A DNA stretch of 64,000 nt from Blastococcus saxobsidens DD2 (GTDB lineage: Bacteria > Actinomycetota > Actinomycetes > Mycobacteriales > Geodermatophilaceae): NCBI RefSeq assembly GCF_000284015.1, contig NC_016943.1:1467541-1531540 (forward strand), written 5' to 3'. The number at the start of each line of letters is the position of its first letter. Position 1 is the first letter of the stretch. Of the stretch, positions 1 to 9,020 are shown piece by piece. The position numbers were made by a program, and so were the translations under genes. A model generated the notes under the pieces. That model had not been told where the DNA came from and did not search any database. It saw only the letters and a list, made by a program, of their open reading frames with translations.

Positions 1-504
1 TGGCTGCAGGTCGCGGTCCTCTGCGTGCTCGCCCCCGTGCTGCTGTGGCGCCGGACACGGCCGCTGCTCGTGTTCGTCGTCTGGTTCGGGGTCCTGGCCG
101 TGCTCGGGATCGTCACCGGTGACGGCGACGGCCTGTACTCCGCCGCGTTCGGGCTGCTGCTGCTGCCGTACGCCATCGTGCGTTGGGGCTCGGGCGTCCA
201 GGCGGTCGCCGGTCTCGGCGTCCTGCTGGTCAGCGCGGTGGCCTCGATGGTCCTCAGCCCGGCATCGCCGGGCGATGCCATCGGCGGCTCCGCGATCCTG
301 CTCTCGTCCCTCGCCCTCGGTGCCGCTGCCCGCTACCGGTCGCGCGCCCGGGCTGGCGAGCTCGACCAGGTGGCCCCCCGCGAGCGGGAGAACCTCGCCC
401 GCGACCTGCACGACACCGTCGCCCACTACGTGTCGGCGATCGCCGTCCGCTCGAGGCGCCGCACTCGGTCGCCGACCCCGTGCCGCTCGTGGTGCACATC
501 GTGA
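1..504 (+). pseudogene. truncated sensor histidine kinase (fragment)
   Basis: The reading frame is already open at base 1, so the gene begins outside the window. It encodes several hydrophobic segments (about codons 10-110) followed by a dimerisation/H-box of the HisKA_3 (NarX/LytS-like) type, ending LARDLHDTVAHYVSAIAVR near base 455, where His is the expected autophosphorylation residue. After that point homology stops: there is no catalytic ATPase domain, and the frame runs through arginine-rich shadow sequence to a stop at 504. The DNA passes directly into a DUF2306-like gene in another frame, so this looks like a deletion junction that fused two genes. The remnant should be non-functional. 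Confidence 0.7.
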
Positions 505-1005
505 GCGCCGTCGTGTTCACGGTGGTCGGCGCCTTCCAGTTCGTGCCCGGCACCCGGACGCCGCGGCCGCGCTGGCGCCGGGTCACCGGGCGGATCGCCG
601 CCCCGGCCGGGCTCGTGGCGGCGCTGAGCGGGCTGTGGCTGACCCTCGTGATCACCGGGGCCGACAGCAAGTCGCTGACCGGGTTCCGCGCAGCGGCCGG
701 GGCCGGGATGGCCGTCTCTCTCGCTCGGCGTCGTCGCCGTCCTGCACCGCGACATCCGGCGGCACCGCGCCTGGATGCTGCGCGGCTACGCCATCGGCAT
801 CGGCGCCGGCACGCAGGTGTTCACCGCCGGCATCTGGTTCGCGGTCGCCGGCGAGCCCGGCCGGACCGCCGAGGCGCTGGCCATGGGCGCCGGCTGGCTG
901 ATCAACCTGACCGTCGCCGAGTGGTTGATCCGGCGCCCGTCCGGCCGGGGTGCCCCCGCCTGGCCCGCGGGTGTGCGGACGGTGGCGGCCGAGCAGGTCG
1001 GGTGA
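471..1005 (+). pseudogene. DUF2306-type membrane protein gene, 5'-truncated and frameshifted
   Basis: Two consecutive frames together give one recognisable DUF2306 membrane protein. Bases 471 to about 714 encode HIVSAVVFTVVGAFQFVPGT and the following helices. Bases about 712-1005 encode the rest, including HRDIRRHRAWMLRGYAIGIG and the final helix. The switch from frame 3 to frame 1 falls in a TCTCTCTC run at 714-721, a typical slippage site. The natural start was not found; the 5' end abuts the histidine-kinase fragment. A sequencing or assembly error in the TC run would repair the frameshift but would not supply a start codon. Confidence 0.65.
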
Positions 1006-1049
1006 CCACCACGTCGTGGGAGCCGGGGGGTGGTGTCGGACACCGCAGC

Positions 1050-1055
1050 TACGGT
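1050..1055 (+). promoter_or_regulatory. -10 element of amidase gene (leaderless layout)
   Basis: TACGGT lies 6 bases before the GTG at 1062. This fits an actinobacterial TANNNT -10 hexamer with transcription starting at or next to the start codon. No -35 element is evident. Confidence 0.45.
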
Positions 1056-1061
1056 GCCCGT

Positions 1062-2513
1062 GTGATCGAGACCACGTGGCTGGACGCCACCGCGCAGGCC
1101 GAGCTGATCCGGGACGGGGAGGCAACCCCCGCGGAGCTGGTCGAGGCGGCGATCGAACGGATCCAGCGGGTGAACCCGCAGCTGGACGCGGTCATCCGCG
1201 AGCGCTTCGACGCCGCCCGCGAAGAGGCTCGCGGCGAGCTCCCGGACGGCCCCTTCCGCGGGGTGCCGCTGCTACTCAAAGACCTGGGCTGCCACGTCGC
1301 CGGCGAGGAGACCAACTACGGCACGTCCTTCCTGCGGGACGCCGCGTTCCGCTGGCCGGGCGACAGCTACCTCGCCCAGCGGTTCCGCGCGGCGGGCTTC
1401 GTCGTCCTCGGCCGCACCAACGTGCCCGAGTTCGGCACCACGATCACCACGGAGCCGGCCGCGAACGCCCCGGCCCGCAACCCGTACGACACCAACCGCT
1501 CCACCGGGGGCTCCAGCGGCGGCTCCGCGGCCGCGGTCGCCGCCGGCCTGGTACCCGTCGCGCACGCCGGCGACGGTGGGGGGTCGATCCGCATCCCCGC
1601 CAGCGAGTGCGGCCTGGTCGGGCTGAAGCCGACGCGGGCCCGGGTCAGCCAGGGCCCGGACGTGGGGGAGAGCTGGGCCGGCGCCACGACCGACGGCGTC
1701 GTCACCCGCTCGGTGCGCGACACCGCCGCCGTCCTGGACGTCCTCGCAGGGCCGATGCCCGGTGATCCCTACGTCGCCCCGCCGCTGCCCCGCCCCCTGG
1801 CCGAGGAGGTGGGGGCGCCGGTGGGCCGGCTGCGCGTCGGCCTGCTGGACGCCGACCCGGGGGAGCAGTACCTGGACGACCCCGCGTGCCGGGCCGCGGT
1901 GGAGCGGGCCGGGCGGCTGCTGGCGGACCTGGGCTGCGACGTCGAGCCGGGGACTCCGGACGCGATGTTCGACCCGCTGTTCCCGCGCTTCTTCACCACC
2001 ACGATCTCGGCCGACATCGCCCTCACCCTCTCCGCGCTCGAGCGCGCACTGGGCCGCCCCGTGGGGGACGCCGACCTCGAGCGGCGCAACGTCATGTACC
2101 GCGCCGTCGGCCGGAAGCTGTCCGCGGAGAAGTACGTCGGGGCGCGGACGTGGCTCGGCGCGTGGACCCGCCGCATGTCGGGCTGGTGGGCGCCGCCCGA
2201 GCTGGGTGGTCAGGGATTCGACCTGCTGGTGACGCCCACGATCGCCGCACGCCCGCCGGAGCTCGGCTGGTTCACCGCCGCCGGGCCGGAGGAGGAGGGC
2301 CGGCGGATCAACAGCGTCATGCCCTTCACCGCGCAGTTCAACGTCACCGGGCAGCCGGCGATCAGCCTGCCGCTGCACTGGACCGACGAGGGGCTGCCCG
2401 TCGGGGTCCAGATCGTCGCGGCCTTCGGTCGGGAGGACGTGCTCGTCCGGGTGGCCGCCGCGCTGGAGGAGGCGGCGCCGTGGGCGGACCGTCGTCCGGC
2501 GGTGTCCGCCTGA
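1062..2513 (+). CDS. amidase, amidase-signature family
   Basis: This 483-residue protein belongs to the amidase signature family (GatA, acylamidases, 6-aminohexanoate hydrolase). It hydrolyses a carboxamide to acid and ammonia through a Ser-cisSer-Lys triad. The lysine lies in PLLLKDLG (about residue 70). The signature stretch reads GGSSGGSAAAVAAG and then GDGGGSIRIPASECGLVGLK (about residues 150-190). The length is normal for the family, and the C-terminus has the usual TGQPAISLP motif. It stands alone rather than in a gatCAB operon, so a catabolic or nitrile/amide-detoxifying amidase is more likely than tRNA amidotransferase subunit A. The GTG at 1062 is chosen because the protein aligns from there and a -10 element precedes it. 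The open frame extends far upstream, but only through the decayed region. The substrate is unknown. Confidence 0.85.
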   Translation: MIETTWLDATAQAELIRDGEATPAELVEAAIERIQRVNPQLDAVIRERFDAAREEARGELPDGPFRGVPLLLKDLGCHVAGEETNYGTSFLRDAAFRWPGDSYLAQRFRAAGFVVLGRTNVPEFGTTITTEPAANAPARNPYDTNRSTGGSSGGSAAAVAAGLVPVAHAGDGGGSIRIPASECGLVGLKPTRARVSQGPDVGESWAGATTDGVVTRSVRDTAAVLDVLAGPMPGDPYVAPPLPRPLAEEVGAPVGRLRVGLLDADPGEQYLDDPACRAAVERAGRLLADLGCDVEPGTPDAMFDPLFPRFFTTTISADIALTLSALERALGRPVGDADLERRNVMYRAVGRKLSAEKYVGARTWLGAWTRRMSGWWAPPELGGQGFDLLVTPTIAARPPELGWFTAAGPEEEGRRINSVMPFTAQFNVTGQPAISLPLHWTDEGLPVGVQIVAAFGREDVLVRVAAALEEAAPWADRRPAVSA

Positions 2514-2547
2514 CGGGTTGCCGGGCTGCGGCCCGCGCGGTGCCGCC

Positions 2548-2553
2548 TAGACT
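2548..2553 (+). promoter_or_regulatory. -10 element of tRNA-Pro
   Basis: TAGACT is followed by CGGG and the mature tRNA starts 10 bases later, a normal spacing for a tRNA promoter. The same 11-base core CTAGACTCGGG recurs ahead of tig at 2691-2701. Confidence 0.45.
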
Positions 2554-2563
2554 CGGGCAGCCA

Positions 2564-2637
2564 CGGGGTGTGGCGCAGCTTGGTAGCGCACCTGCTTTGG
2601 GAGCAGGGGGCCGCAGGTTCAAATCCTGTCACCCCGA
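2564..2637 (+). tRNA. tRNA-Pro (anticodon TGG)
   Basis: The 74-nt sequence folds as a cloverleaf. The acceptor CGGGGTG (2564-2570) pairs with CACCCCG (2630-2636), and the discriminator base is A at 2637. The anticodon arm CCTGC-TTTGGGA-GCAGG gives anticodon TGG, reading CCA and, by wobble, other proline codons. The T-loop reads TTCAAAT. CCA is not fully encoded (ACCG follows). It lies between the amidase gene and tig on the same strand. Confidence 0.95.
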
Positions 2638-2691
2638 CCGGACGAGCGCGATGCCTCCATCCCGCCACCGCGCGCGTGCCCCCGACGTCTC

Positions 2692-2697
2692 TAGACT
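2692..2697 (+). promoter_or_regulatory. -10 element ahead of tig
   Basis: TAGACT gives a predicted start near 2704 and a leader of about 65 bases. The leader ends in a good Shine-Dalgarno (GAGGAG, 2753-2758), spaced 10 bases from the GTG at 2769. Confidence 0.4.
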
Positions 2698-2768
2698 CGG
2701 GGGTCGACCCGGCGTCACCGGACCCGCGGGCGCCCACAACCGCCGTCTTACCGAGGAGCACTGCCGCT

Positions 2769-4217
2769 GTGAAGAGCACCATCGAGGAACTGGGCCCCAC
2801 GCGGGTCCGGCTGGCGATCGAGGTGCCGTGGGGGGACCTGGACCACGCCTTCGGTGAGGTCTACAAGGAGCTGGGCAAGCAGGTCCGCGTTCCGGGCTTC
2901 CGCCCCGGCAAGGTCCCCAACCGCGTGCTCGACCAGCGCATCGGCCGGCCGGTCGTCCTGGAGCAGGTCGTCCAGCACGCGGTCCCCGAGGTCTACTCGG
3001 AGGTCATCCGCGAGAACCAGGTGCGGGTGCTCGGCCAGCCCGACATCGAGGTGACCCGCCTCGACGACAACGACACCCTCGCCTTCACCGCCGAGGTCGA
3101 CGTCGCCCCGCAGCTGGAGCTCCCCAGCCTGGACGACCTCGCCGTGACCGTCGACGACGTCGAGGTCACCGACGAGGAGATCGACCAGCAGGTCTCGGTC
3201 ATGCGCGAGCGCTTCTCCATGCTCACGGGCGTCGAGCGCCCGGCGCAGGACGGCGACTTCGCCTCCATCGACCTCGAGGCCAAGCTCGGTGACGAGGTGC
3301 TGGAGGACGGCTCCACCACCGGCATGTCCTACGAGGTGGGCTCCGGCAACCTCATGGAGGGCCTCGACGACGCCGTCCGCGGGCTGTCCGCCGACGAGTC
3401 GAAGACCTTCGAGACCGCACTGCTCGCGGGCCCGAACGCCGGTGAGATGGCCGAGGTCACCGTCACCGTCCGCTCGGTGAAGGAGAAGGAGCTGCCGGAG
3501 CTGGACGACGAGTTCGCCTCCACCGCCAGCGAGTTCGACACCTTGGAGGAGCTCCGCGAGGACGTCCGCACCCGGGTGGCCCGCTCCAAGGTGATCCAGC
3601 AGGGCACCCAGGCGCGCGACAAGCTGGTCGAGCACCTGCTCGAGACCATCGAGGTGCCGATCCCCGAGAACCTGGTCCAGCGCGAGGTCGAGTGGCGCAA
3701 CCAGGCATTCGAGCGCGAGCTGCAGCAGGCCGGCATGGACTGGGACACGTTCCTCCAGATGTCGGGCGTGGAGAGCCGCGAGGCCTACGACGCCGAGCAG
3801 CTGAAGAACGTCGAGGAGGCGGTCAAGACCCAGTTCATCCTGGACGCGATCGCCGACGCCCGTGAGGTCACCGTCGACAACGAGGACCTCTCGGCGCAGG
3901 TCATGGCCCAGGCCCAGCGCAACCGGATGAGCCCGGAGCAGTACGCCCAGCAGCTCCAGCAGGGCGGCAACATCGCCGAGTTCGTCGCCGACGTCCGCCG
4001 CACCAAGACGCTGGCCCAGCTGCTCGAGCAGACGACGATCACCGACGCGTCGGGCAACACCGTCGACCTCGAGGCGCTGCGCCCCAAGACGGTGCAGGCT
4101 CCGGCCGCCGACGAGGCGCCGGACGAGGACACCGACGAGGCCCCGGCCGGGGCCGCCGCCGACACGCCGGCCGACGGCGCCGACGACACGCCGGCCGAGG
4201 ACGCCGACAAGGCCTGA
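2769..4217 (+). CDS. tig: trigger factor, ribosome-associated chaperone / peptidyl-prolyl isomerase
   Basis: The 482-residue protein binds at the ribosome exit tunnel and shields nascent chains. The N-terminal ribosome-binding domain opens with [20 protein letters not shown] and carries the tunnel-docking signature [11 protein letters not shown] (about residues 44-54). An FKBP-type PPIase domain follows (about 155-245, [17 protein letters not shown] and [11 protein letters not shown]), then the C-terminal helical arms. The last ~45 residues are a low-complexity acidic A/D/P/T tail, common in actinobacterial trigger factors. The GTG start is preceded by GAGGAG. An upstream in-frame extension crosses the tRNA gene and is rejected. 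tig-clpP1-clpP2-clpX is the classical folding/degradation cluster. Confidence 0.96.
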   Translation: MKSTIEELGPTRVRLAIEVPWGDLDHAFGEVYKELGKQVRVPGFRPGKVPNRVLDQRIGRPVVLEQVVQHAVPEVYSEVIRENQVRVLGQPDIEVTRLDDNDTLAFTAEVDVAPQLELPSLDDLAVTVDDVEVTDEEIDQQVSVMRERFSMLTGVERPAQDGDFASIDLEAKLGDEVLEDGSTTGMSYEVGSGNLMEGLDDAVRGLSADESKTFETALLAGPNAGEMAEVTVTVRSVKEKELPELDDEFASTASEFDTLEELREDVRTRVARSKVIQQGTQARDKLVEHLLETIEVPIPENLVQREVEWRNQAFERELQQAGMDWDTFLQMSGVESREAYDAEQLKNVEEAVKTQFILDAIADAREVTVDNEDLSAQVMAQAQRNRMSPEQYAQQLQQGGNIAEFVADVRRTKTLAQLLEQTTITDASGNTVDLEALRPKTVQAPAADEAPDEDTDEAPAGAAADTPADGADDTPAEDADKA

Positions 4218-4294
4218 TCGCCCCCGTACCGCCGCCGACGCCGCTCCGCCCACCCGGGCGGGGCGGCGTCGGCGCGTTTCCCGGGCGCACGCTG

Positions 4295-4308
4295 CGCCGA
4301 CGGCGAAC
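4295..4308 (+). promoter_or_regulatory. candidate ClgR activator site upstream of clpP1
   Basis: CGCCGACGGCGAAC matches the core CGCYNANRGCGWWS reported for the actinobacterial Clp regulator ClgR. The outer W positions on the 5' side do not match. It sits about 50 bases before a TAGGGT -10 candidate, where an activator would bind. Confidence 0.4.
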
Positions 4309-4346
4309 ACCGCCCGCTCGGGGACTGTCCCGTCGCGCCTGCGGGT

Positions 4347-4352
4347 TAGGGT
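4347..4352 (+). promoter_or_regulatory. candidate -10 element of the clpP1-clpP2 operon
   Basis: TAGGGT, preceded by a T, lies about 114 bases before the clpP1 start. No convincing -35 hexamer is present, as expected for an activator-dependent promoter. Confidence 0.3.
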
Positions 4353-4465
4353 CGACAGGACTCAGGCGATCGCCGGGGGGTACCGCCTCCCCGGTGGGCC
4401 GAACCGGGCCCGCACCACCGACGAGACCTACTGCCACGACGCGTCCTACGGAGGTCACCGCACCC

Positions 4466-5104
4466 GTGAGCACCACCGACCCGATCTTGGCGAGCGCACC
4501 CATGATGCGTGGCGCCAGCGGCATGATGAACCTCGGCGACTCGGTCTACGAGCGTCTGCTGCGCGAGCGGATCATCTTCCTGGGCACCCAGGTCGACGAC
4601 GTCATCGCCAACCAGCTCGTCGCCCAGATGCTGCTCCTCTCCGCCGAGGACCCCAAGCAGGACATCCACCTCTACATCAACTCGCCCGGTGGCTCGGTCA
4701 CCGCCGGCATGGCCATCTACGACACCATGCAGTTCATCGACTGCGACGTCGCCACGTACGGGATGGGCCTGGCCGCCTCGATGGGCCAGTTCCTGCTGAC
4801 CGCCGGCACCAAGGGCAAGCGCTACGCCCTGCCGCACGCGCGGATCCTGATGCACCAGCCCTCGGCCGGTGTCGGCGGCACGGCCTCCGACATCGCCATC
4901 CAGGCCGACCTGTTCCGGCGGACCAAGCAGGAGCTGTCGGAGTTGCAGTCGCAGCTCACCGGGCAGACCGTCGAGCGGATCCTCGAGGACTCCGACCGAG
5001 ACCGCTGGTTCACCGCCCAGGAGGCCCTGGAGTACGGCTTCGTCGACCACGTCGTCAGCCGCGCGGCCATGACCGACAGCGCCAACCCGGTCTCCGACAA
5101 CTGA
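4466..5104 (+). CDS. clpP1: ATP-dependent Clp protease proteolytic subunit 1
   Basis: A 212-residue serine protease subunit that forms heptameric rings capped by ClpX or ClpC. Catalytic Ser105 lies in [10 protein letters not shown], His130 in [12 protein letters not shown], and the Asp in the 175-185 region. The oxyanion motif [11 protein letters not shown] is intact. The first ~25 residues should be a propeptide, as in other actinobacterial ClpP1. The GTG at 4466 is preferred over an earlier in-frame ATG because TACGGAGG (4447-4454) is a well-spaced ribosome site. clpP2 follows after 19 bases, so the two are co-transcribed and probably form a mixed ClpP1P2 barrel. Confidence 0.94.
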   Translation: MSTTDPILASAPMMRGASGMMNLGDSVYERLLRERIIFLGTQVDDVIANQLVAQMLLLSAEDPKQDIHLYINSPGGSVTAGMAIYDTMQFIDCDVATYGMGLAASMGQFLLTAGTKGKRYALPHARILMHQPSAGVGGTASDIAIQADLFRRTKQELSELQSQLTGQTVERILEDSDRDRWFTAQEALEYGFVDHVVSRAAMTDSANPVSDN

Positions 5105-5123
5105 GTCCCGAGGACAGACGACG

Positions 5124-5753
5124 ATGAGCTTCCAGATGCCCTCCAGCCGCTACATCCTGCCCTCCTTCGTGGAGCGCACGAGCTACGGCATGAAGGAGTC
5201 CAACCCCTACAACAAGCTCTTCGAGGAGCGGATCATCTTCCTCGGGGTGCAGGTCGACGACGCGTCGGCCAACGACGTGATGGCCCAGCTGATCACGCTG
5301 GAGTCCGCCGACCCCGACCGCGACATCACCATCTACATCAACTCGCCCGGTGGCTCGTTCACCTCGCTGATGGCCATCTACGACACGATGATGTTCGTCC
5401 GGCCCGACATCCAGACCGTCTGCATGGGCCAGGCAGCCTCGGCCGCCGCCGTCCTGCTCGCGGCCGGGACGCCGGGCAAGCGCCTGGCGCTGCCCTACTC
5501 CCGGGTGCTGATCCACCAGCCGTCCGGCGAGTCCGGCGGTCAGGTGTCCGACCTCGAGATCCACGCCGCCGAGATCGAGCGGGTGCGCGTGCAGATGGAG
5601 GAGATCCTGGCCCGGCACACCGGTCGCCCTCAGGAGCAGGTCCGCAAGGACATCGACCGCGACAAGATCCTGACGGCCGCCGAGGCCAAGGACTACGGCA
5701 TCGTCGACCAGGTGATCCAGAGCCGGAAGCTCAACGCCCTCCCGACTCCGTGA
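5124..5753 (+). CDS. clpP2: ATP-dependent Clp protease proteolytic subunit 2
   Basis: A 209-residue second ClpP paralogue. Catalytic Ser106 lies in [10 protein letters not shown], His131 in [10 protein letters not shown], and the handle and substrate motif is [11 protein letters not shown]. It is the downstream partner of clpP1. In mycobacteria and streptomycetes the two form mixed heptamers that process each other, and the same is inferred here. The ATG is preceded by the weak purine run GAGGACAGACGACG. A long hairpin follows directly after the stop. Confidence 0.94.
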   Translation: MSFQMPSSRYILPSFVERTSYGMKESNPYNKLFEERIIFLGVQVDDASANDVMAQLITLESADPDRDITIYINSPGGSFTSLMAIYDTMMFVRPDIQTVCMGQAASAAAVLLAAGTPGKRLALPYSRVLIHQPSGESGGQVSDLEIHAAEIERVRVQMEEILARHTGRPQEQVRKDIDRDKILTAAEAKDYGIVDQVIQSRKLNALPTP

Positions 5754-5755
5754 TC

Positions 5756-5800
5756 CGGTACGGGCCGGGGACGCGCGTGACGCGTGTTCGGCCCGTACCG
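5756..5800 (+). terminator. long hairpin between clpP2 and clpX
   Basis: CGGTACGGGCC (5756-5766) is perfectly complementary to GGCCCGTACCG (5790-5800). The 23-base loop contains a nested ACGCG/CGCGT stem. There is no T-tract, so it may end the clpP1P2 transcript, attenuate read-through into clpX, or stabilise a 3' end. Confidence 0.5.
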
Positions 5801-6049
5801 TCGGAGGGGTCTGAGGGCACGGCGGGACACGAGTGGGACGGCCGGGGCGGAACCGGGTGAGTCATTGCCCGACCTCGTCCACGGCGGCAGGTACGTTCGG
5901 CGAACACCCGATCCCCGGCCAGAAGCGCCGGGAGGAGAGCCTCGCGGGACAGCCTGTCAGCGGGGTCGAGCAGGGGTAGCAAGCAGTACACATCCAACCC
6001 GCGGGTACCTGGCACCAGGACCGGCGACTGTCGAGGTGGAGGTCAGCAG

Positions 6050-7324
6050 GTGGCACGAATCGGTGAGAGCGGTGATCTGCTCAAGTGCTCGTTCTGCGGC
6101 AAGAGCCAGAAGCAGGTCAAGAAGCTCATCGCTGGCCCCGGGGTCTACATCTGCGACGAGTGCATCGATCTCTGCAACGAGATCATCGAGGAAGAGCTCT
6201 CGGAGTCGTCGGACCTGAAGTTCGACGAGCTGCCGAAGCCCAAGGAGATCCACGACTTCCTCGACCAGTACGTGATCGGCCAGGACAAGGCCAAGCGCAC
6301 GCTCTCGGTCGCGGTCTACAACCACTACAAGCGGATCCAGGCCGGCGGTGACCGCGCCTCCCGCGAGGACGCCGTCGAGCTGGCCAAGTCCAACATCCTG
6401 CTGATCGGCCCCACCGGCTGCGGGAAGACCCACCTCGCGCAGACCCTGGCCCGGATGCTGAACGTCCCGTTCGCCATCGCCGACGCCACCGCGCTCACCG
6501 AGGCCGGCTACGTGGGTGAGGACGTCGAGAACATCCTCCTCAAGCTGATCCAGGCCGCCGACTACGACGTCAAGCGCGCCGAGACCGGCATCATCTACAT
6601 CGACGAGGTCGACAAGATCGCCCGCAAGAGCGAGAACCCGTCGATCACCCGGGACGTCTCCGGCGAGGGTGTGCAGCAGGCCCTGCTGAAGATCCTCGAG
6701 GGGACGACGGCGTCGGTCCCGCCGCAGGGTGGGCGCAAGCACCCGCACCAGGAGTTCATCCAGATCGACACGACGAACGTGCTGTTCATCGTGGGTGGCG
6801 CCTTCGCCGGCCTGGAGCAGGTCATCGAGGCGCGCGCCGGCAAGCAGGGCATCGGCTTCGCCGGCGAGATCCGCGGCAAGAAGGAGCTCGAGGAGCTCAA
6901 CGCCTTCGCCGAGGTCATGCCCGAGGACCTGCTGAAGTTCGGCATGATCCCCGAGTTCATCGGCCGCCTCCCGGTGATCACCAGCGTGAAGAAGCTGGAC
7001 CGTCAGGCGCTGATCAACATCCTGACCCAGCCGAAGAACGCACTGGTGCGCCAGTACCGGAAGCTGTTCGAGCTCGACGGCGTGGAGCTGGAGTTCACCG
7101 ACGACGCGCTCGAGGCCGTCGCCGACCAGGCGATCCTCCGCGGGACGGGCGCCCGCGGGCTCCGCGCGATCATGGAGGAGGTGCTCCAGTCGGTGATGTA
7201 CGACATCCCCAGCCGCGAGGACATCGCCTCCGTGACGATCACCAAGGAGGTCGTCCTGGAGCACGTCAACCCGACGATCGTCCCGCGCAAGCCGTCCCGC
7301 GCCCCCCGCGAGAAGTCGGCCTGA
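6050..7324 (+). CDS. clpX: ATP-dependent Clp protease ATP-binding subunit ClpX
   Basis: A 424-residue AAA+ unfoldase that feeds substrates to ClpP. The N-terminal zinc-binding domain has four cysteines in CSFCGKS and CDECIDLC (residues ~14-42). Walker A is [11 protein letters not shown] (~residue 121) and Walker B is IIYIDEVDK (~183). The IGF loop that docks to ClpP is present as [10 protein letters not shown]. The C-terminal D2 domain includes sensor-2 [10 protein letters not shown]. The GTG start follows GGTGGAGGTCAGCAG. The 296-base gap after clpP2 contains the hairpin and probably a separate clpX promoter, including the near-palindrome GTTCGGCGAAC at 5895-5905. Confidence 0.96.
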   Translation: MARIGESGDLLKCSFCGKSQKQVKKLIAGPGVYICDECIDLCNEIIEEELSESSDLKFDELPKPKEIHDFLDQYVIGQDKAKRTLSVAVYNHYKRIQAGGDRASREDAVELAKSNILLIGPTGCGKTHLAQTLARMLNVPFAIADATALTEAGYVGEDVENILLKLIQAADYDVKRAETGIIYIDEVDKIARKSENPSITRDVSGEGVQQALLKILEGTTASVPPQGGRKHPHQEFIQIDTTNVLFIVGGAFAGLEQVIEARAGKQGIGFAGEIRGKKELEELNAFAEVMPEDLLKFGMIPEFIGRLPVITSVKKLDRQALINILTQPKNALVRQYRKLFELDGVELEFTDDALEAVADQAILRGTGARGLRAIMEEVLQSVMYDIPSREDIASVTITKEVVLEHVNPTIVPRKPSRAPREKSA

Positions 7325-7340
7325 GCCAGGTAGCACCCGT

Positions 7341-7373
7341 GCGAGCCCGTCCCCGATCCGGGGGCGGGCTCGC
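7341..7373 (+). terminator. rho-independent-type terminator after clpX
   Basis: GCGAGCCCGTCCCCG (7341-7355) pairs with CGGGGGCGGGCTCGC (7359-7373) in a 15-bp stem with one G-T pair and a three-base loop. It starts 17 bases after the clpX stop. No T-run follows, as is usual in this GC range. Confidence 0.8.
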
Positions 7374-7614
7374 TGCGTCTCGCCGGTGGGAGCCCGTGGC
7401 AGCGCCCCAGGGTGTGCCGGCCCCGGTGCCGAGGCGCGCGGCGAGCGGCTGGGTGGAGGGTGTGACGGTCACGACCCCGGACGGTGGCCGGGCCGGTCCT
7501 CGACGATGTGCTCGGCGTTCGCGAGCGACGACGTCGCCGCGGGTCGGGGGGCGGAGTGCACACGGCCGGGGCCGCCCACGTCCTGGCGATGCGGACCGCC
7601 GGCCTTAGGGCCGC

Positions 7615-7620
7615 TACGGT
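7615..7620 (+). promoter_or_regulatory. -10 element of a leaderless transcript upstream of the acyl-CoA dehydrogenase gene
   Basis: TACGGT lies 6 bases before the GTG at 7627, the same layout as several confident genes here. It is the best promoter candidate for the acyl-CoA dehydrogenase/CoA-transferase operon. Confidence 0.4.
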
Positions 7621-7626
7621 GGCTCT

Positions 7627-7845
7627 GTGGCAGCAGTCACCGAAGATCGCAGCCGGGCGCCGAAGCGACTGCTCGGAGTGACCGCCGGTGAGTGCCCCGC
7701 GGGGGTGCGACCCCCTCACCCTGGCCCCGTGGGAGACCACGTCCCGTCGCGTCGACGCCGCTTGCGGTCGGGGCCACCGGGTCCGCGCGGTCCCTGGAGA
7801 GCCCCGCTCCGACGACGTCATCCGATCCGGCCAGGGGCATCCTGA
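7627..7845 (+). CDS. possible 72-residue leader ORF or remnant of a regulator gene
   Basis: A GTG-initiated frame of 72 residues opens with VAAVTEDRSRAPKRLLGVTA, which faintly resembles the start of a TetR-type regulator, then becomes Arg/Pro-rich with no recognisable domain. Two facts argue that it may be translated: a TACGGT -10 element lies 6 bases upstream, and its TGA overlaps the ATG of the acyl-CoA dehydrogenase as TGATG, giving translational coupling. Against it, the composition looks like random high-GC sequence. Nothing else was recognised between the clpX terminator and 7844. Confidence 0.25.
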   Translation: MAAVTEDRSRAPKRLLGVTAGECPAGVRPPHPGPVGDHVPSRRRRLRSGPPGPRGPWRAPLRRRHPIRPGAS

Positions 7846-9011
7846 TGGACTTCGAACTCAGCGACGACCAGACGCAGGTACGTGACGGCGTCCGGAAGCT
7901 GGCCGCCACCTTCTCCGACGAGTACTGGGCCGAGCGGGACGAGAAGCACGAGTTCCCGTGGGACTTCTACAACGCGTTCGCCGAGGCGGGCTGGCTGGGC
8001 ATCGCCATCCCCGAGGCGTACGGCGGTGGTGGGCTCGGCATCCTCGAGGCGGCGCTCCTGCTGGAGGAAGTGGCTGCATCCGGCGCCGGGATGAACGGCT
8101 GCAGCCCCATGCACCTGACGATCTTCGGACTCAACACCATCGTCAAGCACGGGAGCACGGAGCTGCGCGAAGAGGTCCTTCCTCGAGCCGCCGACGGGTC
8201 GCTGCACGTGTGCTTCGGGGTGACGGAACCCGACGCCGGGACGGACACGTCACGCATCTCCACCTTCGCCCGGCGAAGCGGCACCGACTACGTCATCAGC
8301 GGCCGGAAGGTGTGGATCACCAAGGCGGGCCAGTCCGAGAAGATGGTGCTGATCTGCCGTACGTCCCCGCGCGAGGAGACCGCCCGGCCCACCGAGGGCA
8401 TGTCGCTGTTCCTGGTGGACCTTGATTCCGACGCCGTCCACCTGCGGGCCATCCCGAAACTGGGGCGCAACGCCGTGGCGTCCTACGAGGTGTTCATCGA
8501 CGACCTGCGGGTGCCGGCGAGCGCGTTGATCGGCGAGGAGGGCCAGGGGTTCACCTACCTCCTGGACGGCCTCAACCCCGAGCGCATCCTGTTGGCCCAC
8601 GAGGCACTGGGGATCGGTCGGGCGGCGTTGCGCCGGGCGACCCGCTACGCCAACGAGCGGGTCGTCTTCGGCCGGCCCATCGGCATGAACCAGGGCATCG
8701 CGTTCCCGCTCGCCGAGGCGTTGATGCGGCTGGATGCCGCCGAGCTCGCCGCACGCCACGCGGCCTGGCGCTACGACCGGGGCCTGCCCTGCGCACGCGA
8801 GGCCAACACGGCGAAGTACCTCTGCGCCGAGGCGGGTTTCCAGGCCGCCGACCAGGCGATCCAGACCCACGGGGGGATGGGGTACGCCAAGGAGTACCAC
8901 GTGGAGCGCTACTTCCGGGAAGCGCGACTGCTGCGGCTGGCCCCGGTGAGCCAGGAGATGGTGCTGAACCACATCGCCCAGCACGTGCTGCGCCTGCCGA
9001 AGTCCTACTGA
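7845..9011 (+). CDS. acyl-CoA dehydrogenase family protein
   Basis: A 388-residue FAD-dependent dehydrogenase that introduces an alpha-beta double bond into an acyl-CoA. The family features are an N-terminal helical domain from MDFELSDDQTQVRDGVRKL, the FAD/substrate motif CFGVTEPDAGTD (about residue 125), the middle beta domain, and a C-terminal region with QTHGGMGYAKEYHVERYFRE. The length is normal. An in-frame upstream extension to 7692 is compositionally random, so the ATG at 7845 is chosen. The downstream CaiB-type CoA transferase starts 9 bases after the stop, so the two probably act in one pathway that activates and oxidises an organic acid as its CoA thioester. The substrate cannot be deduced. 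Confidence 0.88.
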   Translation: MDFELSDDQTQVRDGVRKLAATFSDEYWAERDEKHEFPWDFYNAFAEAGWLGIAIPEAYGGGGLGILEAALLLEEVAASGAGMNGCSPMHLTIFGLNTIVKHGSTELREEVLPRAADGSLHVCFGVTEPDAGTDTSRISTFARRSGTDYVISGRKVWITKAGQSEKMVLICRTSPREETARPTEGMSLFLVDLDSDAVHLRAIPKLGRNAVASYEVFIDDLRVPASALIGEEGQGFTYLLDGLNPERILLAHEALGIGRAALRRATRYANERVVFGRPIGMNQGIAFPLAEALMRLDAAELAARHAAWRYDRGLPCAREANTAKYLCAEAGFQAADQAIQTHGGMGYAKEYHVERYFREARLLRLAPVSQEMVLNHIAQHVLRLPKSY

Positions 9012-9020
9012 GAGGCCACC

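Noticed and set aside
5784-6218. Plus-strand open frame spanning the clpP2-clpX gap
   Set aside because: Arg/Ser-rich, and it runs into clpX in another frame without a ribosome site or conserved sequence.
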